64,000 nt of DNA, taken from Streptomyces coeruleorubidus. GTDB taxonomy: Bacteria > Actinomycetota > Actinomycetes > Streptomycetales > Streptomycetaceae. The translations under genes were made by a program, and so were the position numbers. The stretch is taken from contig NZ_CP023694.1 in NCBI RefSeq assembly GCF_008705135.1, forward strand, positions 186,001 through 250,000. The letters run 5' to 3'. Under the pieces are notes generated by a model that had not been told where the DNA came from, made no database searches, and was given only the letters and a program-made list of their open reading frames with translations. Shown one piece after another: positions 33,276 through 41,604 of the stretch. Within the stretch, counting starts at the first letter, position 1, and each line of letters begins with the position of its first letter.

Positions 33276-34381
33276 TGGCCGCTCCTTCCGGCGATGCGGT
33301 TGATGCGGTCCACGGCCTGTTCGAAGCCGCGGGTGAGGTCGTCGAAGACGGCCTGGACGCTGCGTTCACTGTTCATCCGGCCGACGATCTGCCCGACGGG
33401 GGTCCCGAGCAGGGGGTCGACCTCGTACTTCTGGATCCGCGAGACGGCCTCGGCGACCAGCAGGCCCTGCAACGGCATGGGCAGCGTGCCCGGGCCGTCC
33501 GGGTCCTCCCAGGCGTCGGTCCACTCGGTGCGCAACTGGCGTGCCGGCTTCCCGGTCAGTGCGCGGGAGCGGACGGTGTCCCCGGAGCCGGCCGCGAGCA
33601 GCTTGCGGGTGAGGGCGGGCGAGTGCAGATCCGCCTCTGTGGTGGTCAGCCATAGGGAGCCCAGCCACACACCTTGAGCGCCGAGAGCGAGTGCGGCAGC
33701 CACCTGCTGTCCGCTGCCGATGCCGCCGGCGGCCAGCACGGGCAGCGGGGCGACGGCCTCGACGACCTCGGGGGTGAGCACCATGGAGGCGATCTCGCCG
33801 GTGTGGCCGCCTGCCTCGTAGCCCTGCGCCACGACGATGTCGATTCCGGCGTCCTTGTGCTTGCGGGCGTGCCGGGCGCTGCCCGCGAGAGCCGCGACGA
33901 GGACGTCCTGGTCGTGGGCGCGGGCCACGACATCGGCGGGCGGGGAGCCGAGGGCGTTGGCGAGGAGCCGGATCGGGTAGTCGAAGGCGACGTCGAGCTG
34001 GCTGCGGGCGACCTGCTCCATCCAGCCGGTGATGCGCCAGCCGGACGCCTCACCCTCGGCGAGCTCGGGCACGCCGTGTTTGGCGAGGGTGTCCCGGACG
34101 AACTGCCGGTGCGCCTCGGGGATCATCGCCTCGACATCCGCCTCGGTGACGCCCTCGACCTTCTTCGCCGGCATCACGACGTCCAGGCCGTACGGCCGGC
34201 CGTCCACGTGCGCCTCGATCCAGTCCAGGTCGCGTTTGAGCTCGTCGGGGGCGGTGTAACGGACCGCGCCGAGCACGCCGAAGCCGCCGGCCCGGCTGAT
34301 GGCCGCGGCGACGGCGGGGAACGGCGTGAAGCCGAAGACGGCGTGCTCGACTCCCAGTTTCTGGCTCAGCTCCGTCTGCAT
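33272..34381 (-). CDS. nitronate monooxygenase (NPD/NMO family flavoprotein)
   Basis: The 369-residue TIM-barrel FMN enzyme has the N-terminal AISRAGGFGVLGAVRY, the FMN-phosphate loop AAGGIGSGQQVAAALALGA, and the C-terminal GTPVGQIVGRM. The conserved His for nitroalkane proton abstraction appears in VAQGYEAGGHTG. It could oxidise alkyl nitronates; in steroid and fatty-acid regions such enzymes also act as enoate reductases or trans-enoyl reductases. It is first gene of the unit with the acyl-CoA ligase, directly downstream of the operator at 34424. Confidence 0.92.
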   Translation of the reverse strand: MQTELSQKLGVEHAVFGFTPFPAVAAAISRAGGFGVLGAVRYTAPDELKRDLDWIEAHVDGRPYGLDVVMPAKKVEGVTEADVEAMIPEAHRQFVRDTLAKHGVPELAEGEASGWRITGWMEQVARSQLDVAFDYPIRLLANALGSPPADVVARAHDQDVLVAALAGSARHARKHKDAGIDIVVAQGYEAGGHTGEIASMVLTPEVVEAVAPLPVLAAGGIGSGQQVAAALALGAQGVWLGSLWLTTTEADLHSPALTRKLLAAGSGDTVRSRALTGKPARQLRTEWTDAWEDPDGPGTLPMPLQGLLVAEAVSRIQKYEVDPLLGTPVGQIVGRMNSERSVQAVFDDLTRGFEQAVDRINRIAGRSGQ

Positions 34382-34423
34382 GGGCGCAGGATGCCGGACT
34401 CCTCCGGAGGACGGAAGGGGTTT

Positions 34424-34440
34424 TCTGATGCTCCGTCAGA
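34424..34440. promoter_or_regulatory. 17-bp inverted repeat operator, lipid region right end
   Basis: TCTGAT and GTCAGA arms with the spacer GCTCC, flanked GGGTTT/TTT as at 20211. It lies 43 bp upstream of the NMO ATG (34381) and 67 bp upstream of the GTG of the divergent serine hydrolase (34507), so it can control both. Five of the six arm bases are symmetric. Confidence 0.7.
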
Positions 34441-34506
34441 TTTATGGACGGTGCCCGGGGACATACTGTCCGGGACGTCCAGGGCGGTTCGGCGGGAGGA
34501 TGCACG

Positions 34507-36276
34507 GTGACCGAAGGCACGGCAGACAGAGCGACGACGAACGGCGGGCTGACGCGCAGGCGTGCCCTGGTCCTGGGTGGCGCCCTGGCCCTCGCCCCCT
34601 TACCCGCCGAGGCCGCCCCGGTCAGGGGGCGTCCCACCCTGCGGCACGGCCCGGCCGCCCGCGCCGGGCTGCTCCCCTCCCATCTGCGCCAACTCGTCAC
34701 CGACGCCGAGGCGTTCCTCGGCCCCTCCCCCGAGCACCCCTGGTACGCGGGCGCCGTCCTGCTCGCCGGACGGGGCGGCACCGTCGCCCTGCACCGGCCC
34801 ATCGGCATGGCGGTGCGCTACCGGGCCTACGACGAGAAGACCGACACCGGCGTCGAGTTCCCGGCCGGTGAGCAGATCCCCATGGCCGAGGACACCGTCT
34901 TCGACCTGGCGTCGGTGTCCAAGCTGTTCACCTCGATCCTGGCCGTGCAGCAGATGGAGCGGGGCGCGCTGGAGCTGGAGGGGAAGGTCGCCTCGTACCT
35001 TCCCGACTTCGCAGGCGCGGGCAAGCAGGACATCACGATCCGTCAGCTGCTGACGCACACCTCGGGCTTCCGCTCCTGGATCCCGCTGTACAGCGCGCCG
35101 ACGTACGAGGAGAAGCTCCAGCTCCTCTGGAACGAGGCTCCGGTCAGCGCGCCGGGCACGGCGTATCTGTACTCGGACCTGAACCTCATCTCGCTCCAGC
35201 TCGTGCTGGAACGGATCACGGGCCGCTCCCTGGACGTCCTCCTCCGCGACGAGATCACCGCGCCGCTCGGCCTGCGCCGCACCCGCTACAACCCGCCCGC
35301 CTCCTGGCGGCCGAAGATCGCGGCCACGGAGGACGCGCGCCCTCCGTGGTCCGGGCTGGACCGGGGCCTGGTGTGGGGCGAGGTGCACGACGAGAACGCC
35401 TTCAGCCTCGGCGGGGTCGCGGGACACGCGGGCGTGTTCTCCGACGCGTGGGACCTCGCGGTCCTCGGCCGTACGCTGCTCAACGGCGGCGTGTACGGAC
35501 GGGCGCGGATCCTGAAACCGGAGTCGGTGGAGCTGATGTTCACCGACTTCAACACAGCGTTCCCCGGGGACGAGCACGGCCTCGGCTTCGAGCTTTACCA
35601 GCACTGGTACATGGGCGCGATGGCCACACCGCGCAGTGCCGGGCACACCGGCTTCACGGGCACCTCGCTGGTGCTCGACCCGACGACCGACTCCTTCCTG
35701 GTCGTCCTGGGCAACTCGGTGCATCCGGTGCGCAGTTGGCGGTCCGGGTCGGCTCCCCGGGTGGCCGCCGCGAACCATCTGGCGCGGGCCGTCCCGGTCC
35801 GGCCGGTGTCGGGACGCAGGGCCTGGTTCTCCGGGATGGCGGTCTCCGCCACCGCGACGCTCACCCTCCCCGCGCTCGACACGTCGTCCGGCCGGGTGCG
35901 GCTGCGCTGCGCGCTGTGGTGGGACACCGAGCCCGGAGCCGACATGCTGGTCCTGGAGGCGACGGCCGACGAAGGCACGACTTGGCAGCCGGTTCCGTTC
36001 ACGACGTCCCGCCGGGGCGAGGGTCCCCGCGAGCACCCTTCGGGCTCGGTCACGGGCTGGTCCGGCCGTGTCTGGCATCGGCTCACCGCCGACCTCCCCG
36101 CCGCGCGCACGCTGGCCCTGCGGTGGCGGTACGCGACGGACCGGCGGTACGTCGGCCGTGGGGCCTACGTGGACGGGCTGCGCGTGGACGCGGCCGACGG
36201 CGTCCTCTTCGACGAGGCGCGCCCGGCGGACGCTGCGCGCGTCGAAGCGGCGGGGTGGTCGCCGTCGGCCGACTGA
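34507..36276 (+). CDS. secreted serine hydrolase (beta-lactamase class C/esterase type)
   Basis: The protein is 589 residues from GTG 34507 with GGGAGGA upstream. A Tat-like leader (LTRRRALVLGGALALA) targets it outside. The beta-lactamase fold has the SxxK motif S136-V-S-K139, a YxN-like Y222-S-D224 (Asp instead of Asn), and a HTG triad near AGHTGFTGTS. Residues about 450-589 add a beta-sandwich domain rich in Trp/Arg (RLRCALWWDTEPGADMLV), unusual for the family. A TTA codon at 34600 (Leu32, in the leader) suggests bldA control. It likely acts on cell-wall or ester substrates. Confidence 0.88.
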   Translation: MTEGTADRATTNGGLTRRRALVLGGALALAPLPAEAAPVRGRPTLRHGPAARAGLLPSHLRQLVTDAEAFLGPSPEHPWYAGAVLLAGRGGTVALHRPIGMAVRYRAYDEKTDTGVEFPAGEQIPMAEDTVFDLASVSKLFTSILAVQQMERGALELEGKVASYLPDFAGAGKQDITIRQLLTHTSGFRSWIPLYSAPTYEEKLQLLWNEAPVSAPGTAYLYSDLNLISLQLVLERITGRSLDVLLRDEITAPLGLRRTRYNPPASWRPKIAATEDARPPWSGLDRGLVWGEVHDENAFSLGGVAGHAGVFSDAWDLAVLGRTLLNGGVYGRARILKPESVELMFTDFNTAFPGDEHGLGFELYQHWYMGAMATPRSAGHTGFTGTSLVLDPTTDSFLVVLGNSVHPVRSWRSGSAPRVAAANHLARAVPVRPVSGRRAWFSGMAVSATATLTLPALDTSSGRVRLRCALWWDTEPGADMLVLEATADEGTTWQPVPFTTSRRGEGPREHPSGSVTGWSGRVWHRLTADLPAARTLALRWRYATDRRYVGRGAYVDGLRVDAADGVLFDEARPADAARVEAAGWSPSAD

Positions 36277-36286
36277 GCCGGTCCGG

Positions 36287-36478
36287 TCACTGGTTGAAGA
36301 CGGCCTTCTGCACCTCGTTCGGGCCGTCGAAGCGGTCCTCCTTCAGGCCGTCGAGGGTGCTGACGACCTTGTCGTCGGCGTGGTTGCTGCGGGCACGTTC
36401 CACCAGGTGCTGCTTGTCCGTCGGGTAGTCCATGCCCTTCAGGGCCTTCTGCAGATCGGTCGGGCTGAGGTCGGCCAT
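36287..36478 (-). CDS. DUF2795 small protein
   Basis: The 63-residue protein has the DUF2795 pattern: LSPTDLQKALKGMDYPTDKQ, then LVERARSNHADDKVVSTLDG. These small, mostly helical proteins are widespread in Streptomyces and often encoded near stress genes. The function is unknown, with some similarity to nucleoid-type or adaptor helices. ATG 36478 follows a weak purine run (GGGAGGC). It converges on the serine hydrolase gene with 10 bp between stops. Confidence 0.88.
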   Translation of the reverse strand: MADLSPTDLQKALKGMDYPTDKQHLVERARSNHADDKVVSTLDGLKEDRFDGPNEVQKAVFNQ

Positions 36479-36574
36479 GAGAGCCTCCCGTGGGTGGTGC
36501 GACCGTCCGCGCGGGGCGGCCGGCTGGTACGGATACCTTCGTGCTGTCGGAGTGCCCCGCAGGACGGCAGTGAT

Positions 36575-38152
36575 TCAGTCGTTCCCGATTTCCAGCACCG
36601 CCATCGCCGCGTTGTGCCCCGGCACCCCGCTGACCCCGCCCCCGCGTACCGCGCCGGCCCCGCACAGCAGCACGTTCGCGTGCCCGGTCGCCACGCCCCA
36701 GCGGCCGGTGCCGTCCTGGGCGTGGGGCCAGCTCAGCTCGCGGTGGAAGATGTTGCCGCCGGGCAGCCCGAGGTCCCGCTCCAGGTCGAGGGGGGTCCGG
36801 GCCTCGATGCAGGGCCGTCCGTCCGCGTCGGTGGCCAGACAGTCGGTGAGCGGTTCGGCCAGGTGGGCGTCGAGCTGGGCGAGTGTCGACTTCAGCAGCT
36901 CCTCCCGTACGGCGTCGTTGTCCCGCTCGAACAGGCGGGCCGGGGTGTGCAGGCCGAAGAGGGTGAGCGTCTGGTAGCCCCGGTCGGCCAGGTCCGGGCC
37001 GAGGATGCTCGGGTCGGTGAGCGAGTGGCAGTAGATCTCGGAGGGCGGCGCGGCCGGCAGGTCACCGGCGGCGGCCTGGGCGTGGGCGGCGGCCAGCTGC
37101 TCGTAGCCCTCCGCGATGTGGAAGGTGCCGGCGAACGCCTCGTGCGGGTCGACGGCGTTGTCACGCAGCCGCGGCAGCCGCGTGAGCAGCATGTTCACCT
37201 TGAGCTGGGCGCCCTCGGCGGGGGCCGGGGGTGTGTCGCCGGTCAGTTCGGCCAGGGCTTGCGGCGAGGCGTTCACCAGGACGTGCCGGGCGGCGACGGT
37301 GCCCTCGCCGTCGGCGGTGCGGTAGGTGACCTCGGCCTCCTGGCCGTCCGTGGTGATGCGCAGCGCCTCGTGGCCGGTGGCGAGGACGGCGCCCGCGGCG
37401 CGGGCCGCGTCGGCCAGTGCGTCGGTGAGGGCGCCCATGCCGCCGACCGGCACGTCCCAGTCCCCGGTGCCGCCGCCGATCACGTGGTAGAGGAAGCAAC
37501 GGTTCTGCTTCAGCGACGGGTCGTGGGCGTCGGCGAAGGTGCCGATGAGCGCGTCGGTGAGGACCACGCCGCGCACCAGGTCGTCCGCGAAGTGCTCCTC
37601 GACGGCGACGCCGAGCGGCTCCTCGAACAGCATCCGCCAGGCCTCCTCGTCGTCGAGCCGGCGGCGCAGTTCCTCGCGGGTGGGCAGCGGCTCGGTGAGG
37701 GTCGGGAAGATCCGCTGGGCGACGCGGCCGGTCATGCCGTAGAACTCCTGCCAGGCCCGGTACTCGCGGTCGGAGCCGGTGAGCCGGGCGAACGCCTCCC
37801 TGGTCCGCCGTTCGCCGCCGCCGACGAGGAGTCCGGTGGGGCGGCCGTCGCGTTCGGCGGGCGTGTAGGAGGAGATGGTCCGGGTGCGCACCCGGAAGTC
37901 CAGGCCGAGGTCCCGCACGATCTTCTTCGGCAGCAGGCTGACCAGGTACGAGTAGCGTGACAGCCGGGCGTCGACCCCGGCGAACGGCCGGGTGGACACC
38001 GCGGCGCCGCCGGTGTGGTCCAGCCGCTCCAGCACCAGCACCGAACGGCCGGCCCGGGCCAGGTAGGCGGCGGCGACCAGGCCGTTGTGGCCGCCGCCGA
38101 CGATGACGGCGTCGTACGTCCGGTGTGCGCGGGGTCCCAGGGGTGCGGTCAT
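36575..38152 (-). CDS. FAD-dependent oxidoreductase, phytoene desaturase/PYROXD2-like
   Basis: The 525-residue protein has the dinucleotide-binding motif VIVGGGHNGLVAAAYLARAG, the ERLDHTGGAAVSTRPF signature after it, and a C-terminal FAD-binding cap GHANVLLCGAGAVRGGGVSG. It fits the NAD(P)/FAD-dependent oxidoreductase group related to phytoene desaturase and retinol saturase; the substrate is a hydrophobic compound, not necessarily a carotenoid, since no crt genes accompany it. ATG 38152 is chosen over one five codons upstream. Confidence 0.88.
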   Translation of the reverse strand: MTAPLGPRAHRTYDAVIVGGGHNGLVAAAYLARAGRSVLVLERLDHTGGAAVSTRPFAGVDARLSRYSYLVSLLPKKIVRDLGLDFRVRTRTISSYTPAERDGRPTGLLVGGGERRTREAFARLTGSDREYRAWQEFYGMTGRVAQRIFPTLTEPLPTREELRRRLDDEEAWRMLFEEPLGVAVEEHFADDLVRGVVLTDALIGTFADAHDPSLKQNRCFLYHVIGGGTGDWDVPVGGMGALTDALADAARAAGAVLATGHEALRITTDGQEAEVTYRTADGEGTVAARHVLVNASPQALAELTGDTPPAPAEGAQLKVNMLLTRLPRLRDNAVDPHEAFAGTFHIAEGYEQLAAAHAQAAAGDLPAAPPSEIYCHSLTDPSILGPDLADRGYQTLTLFGLHTPARLFERDNDAVREELLKSTLAQLDAHLAEPLTDCLATDADGRPCIEARTPLDLERDLGLPGGNIFHRELSWPHAQDGTGRWGVATGHANVLLCGAGAVRGGGVSGVPGHNAAMAVLEIGND

Positions 38153-38203
38153 GGTTCTTCGTAACACGGGGTGATCCAGGTCGGCCAGACGAACGGCGAC
38201 AGG

Positions 38204-38223
38204 GTGCGATCTGCTTGTCGCAC
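38204..38223 (-). terminator. hairpin between kinase and FAD oxidoreductase genes
   Basis: GTGCGA and TCGCAC arms around an eight-base loop, 13 bp after the kinase stop in its transcription direction. The stem is only 6 bp, so it could be a weak terminator. Confidence 0.4.
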
Positions 38224-38236
38224 GACGCCGCCCCCG

Positions 38237-40465
38237 TCACCCCCCGGCCGACGCCCGCTGCCCGCGCAGGGCCGCCACCCTCCGGTACAGCGCCACGGCC
38301 TCGTCGCTCCGGCCCAGCTGCTGGAGGCAGTGCGCTTCGTCGTTGCGGCTGGCGAGGGTGTCGGGGTGGTCCGGGCCGAGGACGCGTTCGCGGGCGGCGG
38401 CCACCCGGCGGTACTCGGTGAGCGCCTCGGACCAGCGGCCCAGCCAGCCCAGGCCGACGGCGACCTCGCGGCGGCTGACCAGGGTGTCCGGGTGGTCGGG
38501 GCCGAGGACCCGCTCGCGGACGGCGCTCACGTCGCGGGACTCGGTGAGGGCCTCCTCCCAGCGGCCGAGCCGGCCGAGGTTGACGCAGCGGCCGTGGCGG
38601 GCGCGCAGGGTCTCGGGGTGGGTGGGGCCCTGGGCGCGGGTGCGGTCCTCGGACAAGACGCTGTAGAGGTCGAGGGCCTCCGCGCTGCGGCCGAGGCGGC
38701 CCAGGCTGATGCCTATCTCGTGGCGCGCGGCGAGCGTGTCGGGGTGGTCGGGGCCGAGGGCACGGCCGCGGGCCTCGGCGACCTCGCGGTACGTCTCCAG
38801 GGCCTCGGCCCAGCGGCCGAGCTGGCCGAGCGCGTAGGCGACCTCGTAGCGGGTGACCAGGGTGTCGGGATGGTCGGGGCCGAGCACCCGGGCGCGGGCG
38901 GCGGCCACCTCGCGGGCCATCCGGTAGGAGTCCTCCAGGCGGCCGAGACGGCTGAGGTTGAAGGCGAGGTTGTGCCGGCAGCGCAGGGTGTCCGGGTGGT
39001 CGGGCCCCATCGTGCGCTCCCTGGCGGTGAGCACCGACGTGTACACCCGGTGGGCGTCGAAGGGGCGGCCGAGCTGGCCGAGCACGTAGGCCATCTCCTG
39101 GCGGGCGGCGAGCGTGTCGGGGTGGTCGGCGCCGAGCGTGCGGATCCTGGCCTCGGTGACGCGCTTGTACTCGCGCAGCGCGTCCGGGGCGCGGCCGGTG
39201 CGGCTGAGGGTGAAGGCGACCTCGTAGCGGCTGGCGAGGGTGTCCGGGTGGTCCGGGCCGAGCAGGTGCTCGCGTTCGGCGGCGACGGCCCGGTGCACCT
39301 CCCCGGCCTCCGCCCAGCGGCCGAGCCGGCCGAGGCTCAAGCCCGCGTTGTGCCGGCCGGCCAGGGCGGTGAGCACCTCCGGGGACGGGGCGGGCCGCTG
39401 CTCGGGGGCGGGTTCCCCGACGGGGCCGGTGGCGGGCCTCGCGATCCACTCGCCGGACAGGCCGGACGCCGGGTCGGGCGGCGTGCTGCGCAGTCCGGCG
39501 CCGGCCGCCTTGTGGCCGGTGGTCATGCCGTGCGTCCAGGACGGCAGCCGGCCCGCGTGCGCCAGCGCGTCGGGAGCGGGCCGGGCCGCCACGACGGTCG
39601 GCACGTAGGCGGGCGCCGCCCGGTGCGCGCTGATCCGGCGGGCCAGCTCGCGGGCGTCACCGGGGCGTTCACCGGGTTCCTTGGCGAGCAGGTCCAGGAT
39701 GACCCGCTCCAGGTACGCGGGCAGTTCGGGTCGGTGCTCGCGCGGCGGGCGGGGCGGGGTGTCGCGGTGGCCGACGAGGATCGCCCAGGCGTCGTCGAGG
39801 TCGAACGGCGGTACGCCGGTGGCGATCTCGTACAGCACGCAGCCGAACGAGTACAGGTCGCTGCGCTGGTCGACCTCGGTTCCGCCGATCTGCTCCGGGG
39901 ACATGTAGTGCGGGGTGCCCATGGCGATACCGGTGCCGGTCAGCCGGGAGGTGAAGCCGATGTCGTGGCCGAGACGGGCGATGCCGAAGTCGCAGATCTT
40001 CACCGTGCCGTCGCCGATCCGCACGATGTTGGCGGGCTTCAGATCGCGGTGGACAATGCCTTGTTCGTGGCAGTAGGCGAGGGCGGCGGCGACCTGCTCG
40101 GCGATCTCCACGACGTCCGCGACCGGCAGCGGGTGCTGCTTGTTGTCCTCCAGGAGCTGGCTGAGATTGCGGCCGTCCAGCAGTTCCATGACGAGGTAGA
40201 GGACGCCGTCGGACTCGCCGAAGTCGTGCACGACGGTGATGCCGCGGTGCTGGAGCGCGGCGGCCACCCGGGCCTCACGCCGGAACCGTTCCCGCAGCAC
40301 GCGGGTGAACGCGTGGTCGTGGTTCGGGCCCAGCGGTTTGAGGCACTTGACGGCGACGTGCCGGCCCAGGGACTCGTCCCGTGCCCGCCACACCTCGCCC
40401 ATGCCGCCGCGCCCGATCCGGTCGAGCAGCCGGTATCGGCCGTGGATGAGCCTGGTCTCCCCCAT
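38237..40465 (-). CDS. Ser/Thr protein kinase with eight C-terminal TPR repeats
   Basis: The protein is 742 residues. The kinase domain (about 10-270) shows the Gly loop RIGRGGMGEVW, the Lys in HVAVKCL, HRDLKPANIV, DFGIARL and the activation end TPHYMSPEQIGG. A Pro/Ala-rich linker (about 275-390) follows, without an obvious transmembrane helix. Residues about 390-735 are eight near-identical 42-residue TPR-type repeats, each with G-P-D-H-P-D-T-L (one is G-A-D-H, one is G-P-T-H-P-E-T-L). Such PknG-like or SARP-like TPR kinases couple signals with protein interactions. I start at ATG 40465; the frame upstream is not conserved. It is probably cytoplasmic. Confidence 0.92.
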   Translation of the reverse strand: MGETRLIHGRYRLLDRIGRGGMGEVWRARDESLGRHVAVKCLKPLGPNHDHAFTRVLRERFRREARVAAALQHRGITVVHDFGESDGVLYLVMELLDGRNLSQLLEDNKQHPLPVADVVEIAEQVAAALAYCHEQGIVHRDLKPANIVRIGDGTVKICDFGIARLGHDIGFTSRLTGTGIAMGTPHYMSPEQIGGTEVDQRSDLYSFGCVLYEIATGVPPFDLDDAWAILVGHRDTPPRPPREHRPELPAYLERVILDLLAKEPGERPGDARELARRISAHRAAPAYVPTVVAARPAPDALAHAGRLPSWTHGMTTGHKAAGAGLRSTPPDPASGLSGEWIARPATGPVGEPAPEQRPAPSPEVLTALAGRHNAGLSLGRLGRWAEAGEVHRAVAAEREHLLGPDHPDTLASRYEVAFTLSRTGRAPDALREYKRVTEARIRTLGADHPDTLAARQEMAYVLGQLGRPFDAHRVYTSVLTARERTMGPDHPDTLRCRHNLAFNLSRLGRLEDSYRMAREVAAARARVLGPDHPDTLVTRYEVAYALGQLGRWAEALETYREVAEARGRALGPDHPDTLAARHEIGISLGRLGRSAEALDLYSVLSEDRTRAQGPTHPETLRARHGRCVNLGRLGRWEEALTESRDVSAVRERVLGPDHPDTLVSRREVAVGLGWLGRWSEALTEYRRVAAARERVLGPDHPDTLASRNDEAHCLQQLGRSDEAVALYRRVAALRGQRASAGG
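38300..39330 (-). repeat. 126-bp coding repeats (eight TPR units) in kinase gene
   Basis: The TPR part repeats at DNA level with a 126-bp period: for example TCGGGGTGGT at 38361 and TCCGGGTGGT at 38487. This is a recombination-prone array inside the coding sequence and explains the strong direct repeats seen here; it is not a CRISPR. Confidence 0.8.
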
Positions 40466-40530
40466 CTCGCGCGACGCTCCCCCCGGTAGCTGTTCGCCCG
40501 CCCCTCCCCTGGCCCACCCAGTATGGCGGG

Positions 40531-41379
40531 CTATCGTCCGAGTTTGTACGGTGCCGGGCGCGCGTCCGGGCCGAGCCTCACCATGGCGCGCAGGATGTGT
40601 TTGGGCGGGAGTTGCCACCGCACACGTGCGGGAACGCGGCGCAGCAGGAGGCCGGTGAGACGCAGTTGCCGGGTGACGGTGGCGGGTGCGGGGGCCGGTC
40701 TGCCGTACAACTCGTGGGCGTACGGAGGCAGGGAGGCGTACGCCAGTTGTGCCACGCGCCGCCACAGCACCTCGCGCAACGGTACGAGAAGGGGATGCGT
40801 CGGCGGGCGGAGCAGGAAGTCGTCCACCTCGCGCGCCTCGGGTCCGGCGGCCAGTTCGGGGCGCACCTTCTCGAAGTACGCCACGAGTTGGGCCCTGTCG
40901 GCGGGTACGGTGCCGGGGTCGAGGCCCACCAGGCGTGCGCTCTCCCGGTGTTCGGCGACGTAGCGGTCGGCCTCGGCGTCGGTGAGCCGGAACCCGGACC
41001 TGCGCAGGACGTCCAGATAGGAGTCGATTTCGGCGCAGTGCACCCAGAGGAGCAGACCGGGTTCGTCGACGCCGTAGCGCTCGCCGGTGTCCGGATCGGT
41101 CGCCGTCAGCATGCTGTGGATCTTGCGGACTCGGGCACCCGCCCGCTCGGCGGCCTCGGTGGTGCCGTACGTCGTCGTGCCGACGAAGTTCGCGGTGCGC
41201 ATCAGGCGTCCCCAGGCGTCACGCCGGAAGTCGGAGTTCTGCATGACGCCGCGTACCGCGCGGGGGTGCAGGGCCTGGAGGTAGAGCGCCCGGACGCCGG
41301 CGATCCACATCATGGGGTCGCCGTGCGTCTGCCAGGTCACCGAACCGGGTCCGAACAGCCCGGGGTCCGCGCCGGTCAT
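40531..41379 (-). CDS. oxygenase MpaB-like protein (DUF2236)
   Basis: The 282-residue protein shows the DUF2236/MpaB pattern. GSVTWQTHGDPMMWIAGVRA at the N-terminus and LYLQALHPRAVRGV (with the conserved His) are followed by LLLWVHCAEIDSYL, with the second conserved His, and then PPTHPLLVPLREVLW. MpaB-type enzymes are heme-dependent oxygenases, with latex-clearing protein-like folds; members in Streptomyces are mostly uncharacterised. The start is ATG 41379. It is divergent from the peptide-transport gene pair. Confidence 0.85.
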   Translation of the reverse strand: MTGADPGLFGPGSVTWQTHGDPMMWIAGVRALYLQALHPRAVRGVMQNSDFRRDAWGRLMRTANFVGTTTYGTTEAAERAGARVRKIHSMLTATDPDTGERYGVDEPGLLLWVHCAEIDSYLDVLRRSGFRLTDAEADRYVAEHRESARLVGLDPGTVPADRAQLVAYFEKVRPELAAGPEAREVDDFLLRPPTHPLLVPLREVLWRRVAQLAYASLPPYAHELYGRPAPAPATVTRQLRLTGLLLRRVPARVRWQLPPKHILRAMVRLGPDARPAPYKLGR

Positions 41380-41604
41380 GCCGCTCACCTCCGCCCGGCG
41401 CCCACGATGACACAGTTCGAACAATCGGTCGATGCCGCCGGGTTCGCCGCCTCCCCCTGCCGTTCGCCCCCTTGCCGTCCGATTGTTGAGATTTAACCGA
41501 CCCGGTTCAAGCTTTGGTAAGGCTCCCCTTATATGCTGATGCCGCCGATCAAGCTCCCCGCCGGGCCGCTGCGGCATGCCCCACTTCCGCACGACAGGAC
41601 TCAC

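Noticed and set aside
38300..39330. regular direct repeats resembling a CRISPR array
   Set aside because: Repeat units are 126 bp, without unique spacers, and encode TPRs in frame.
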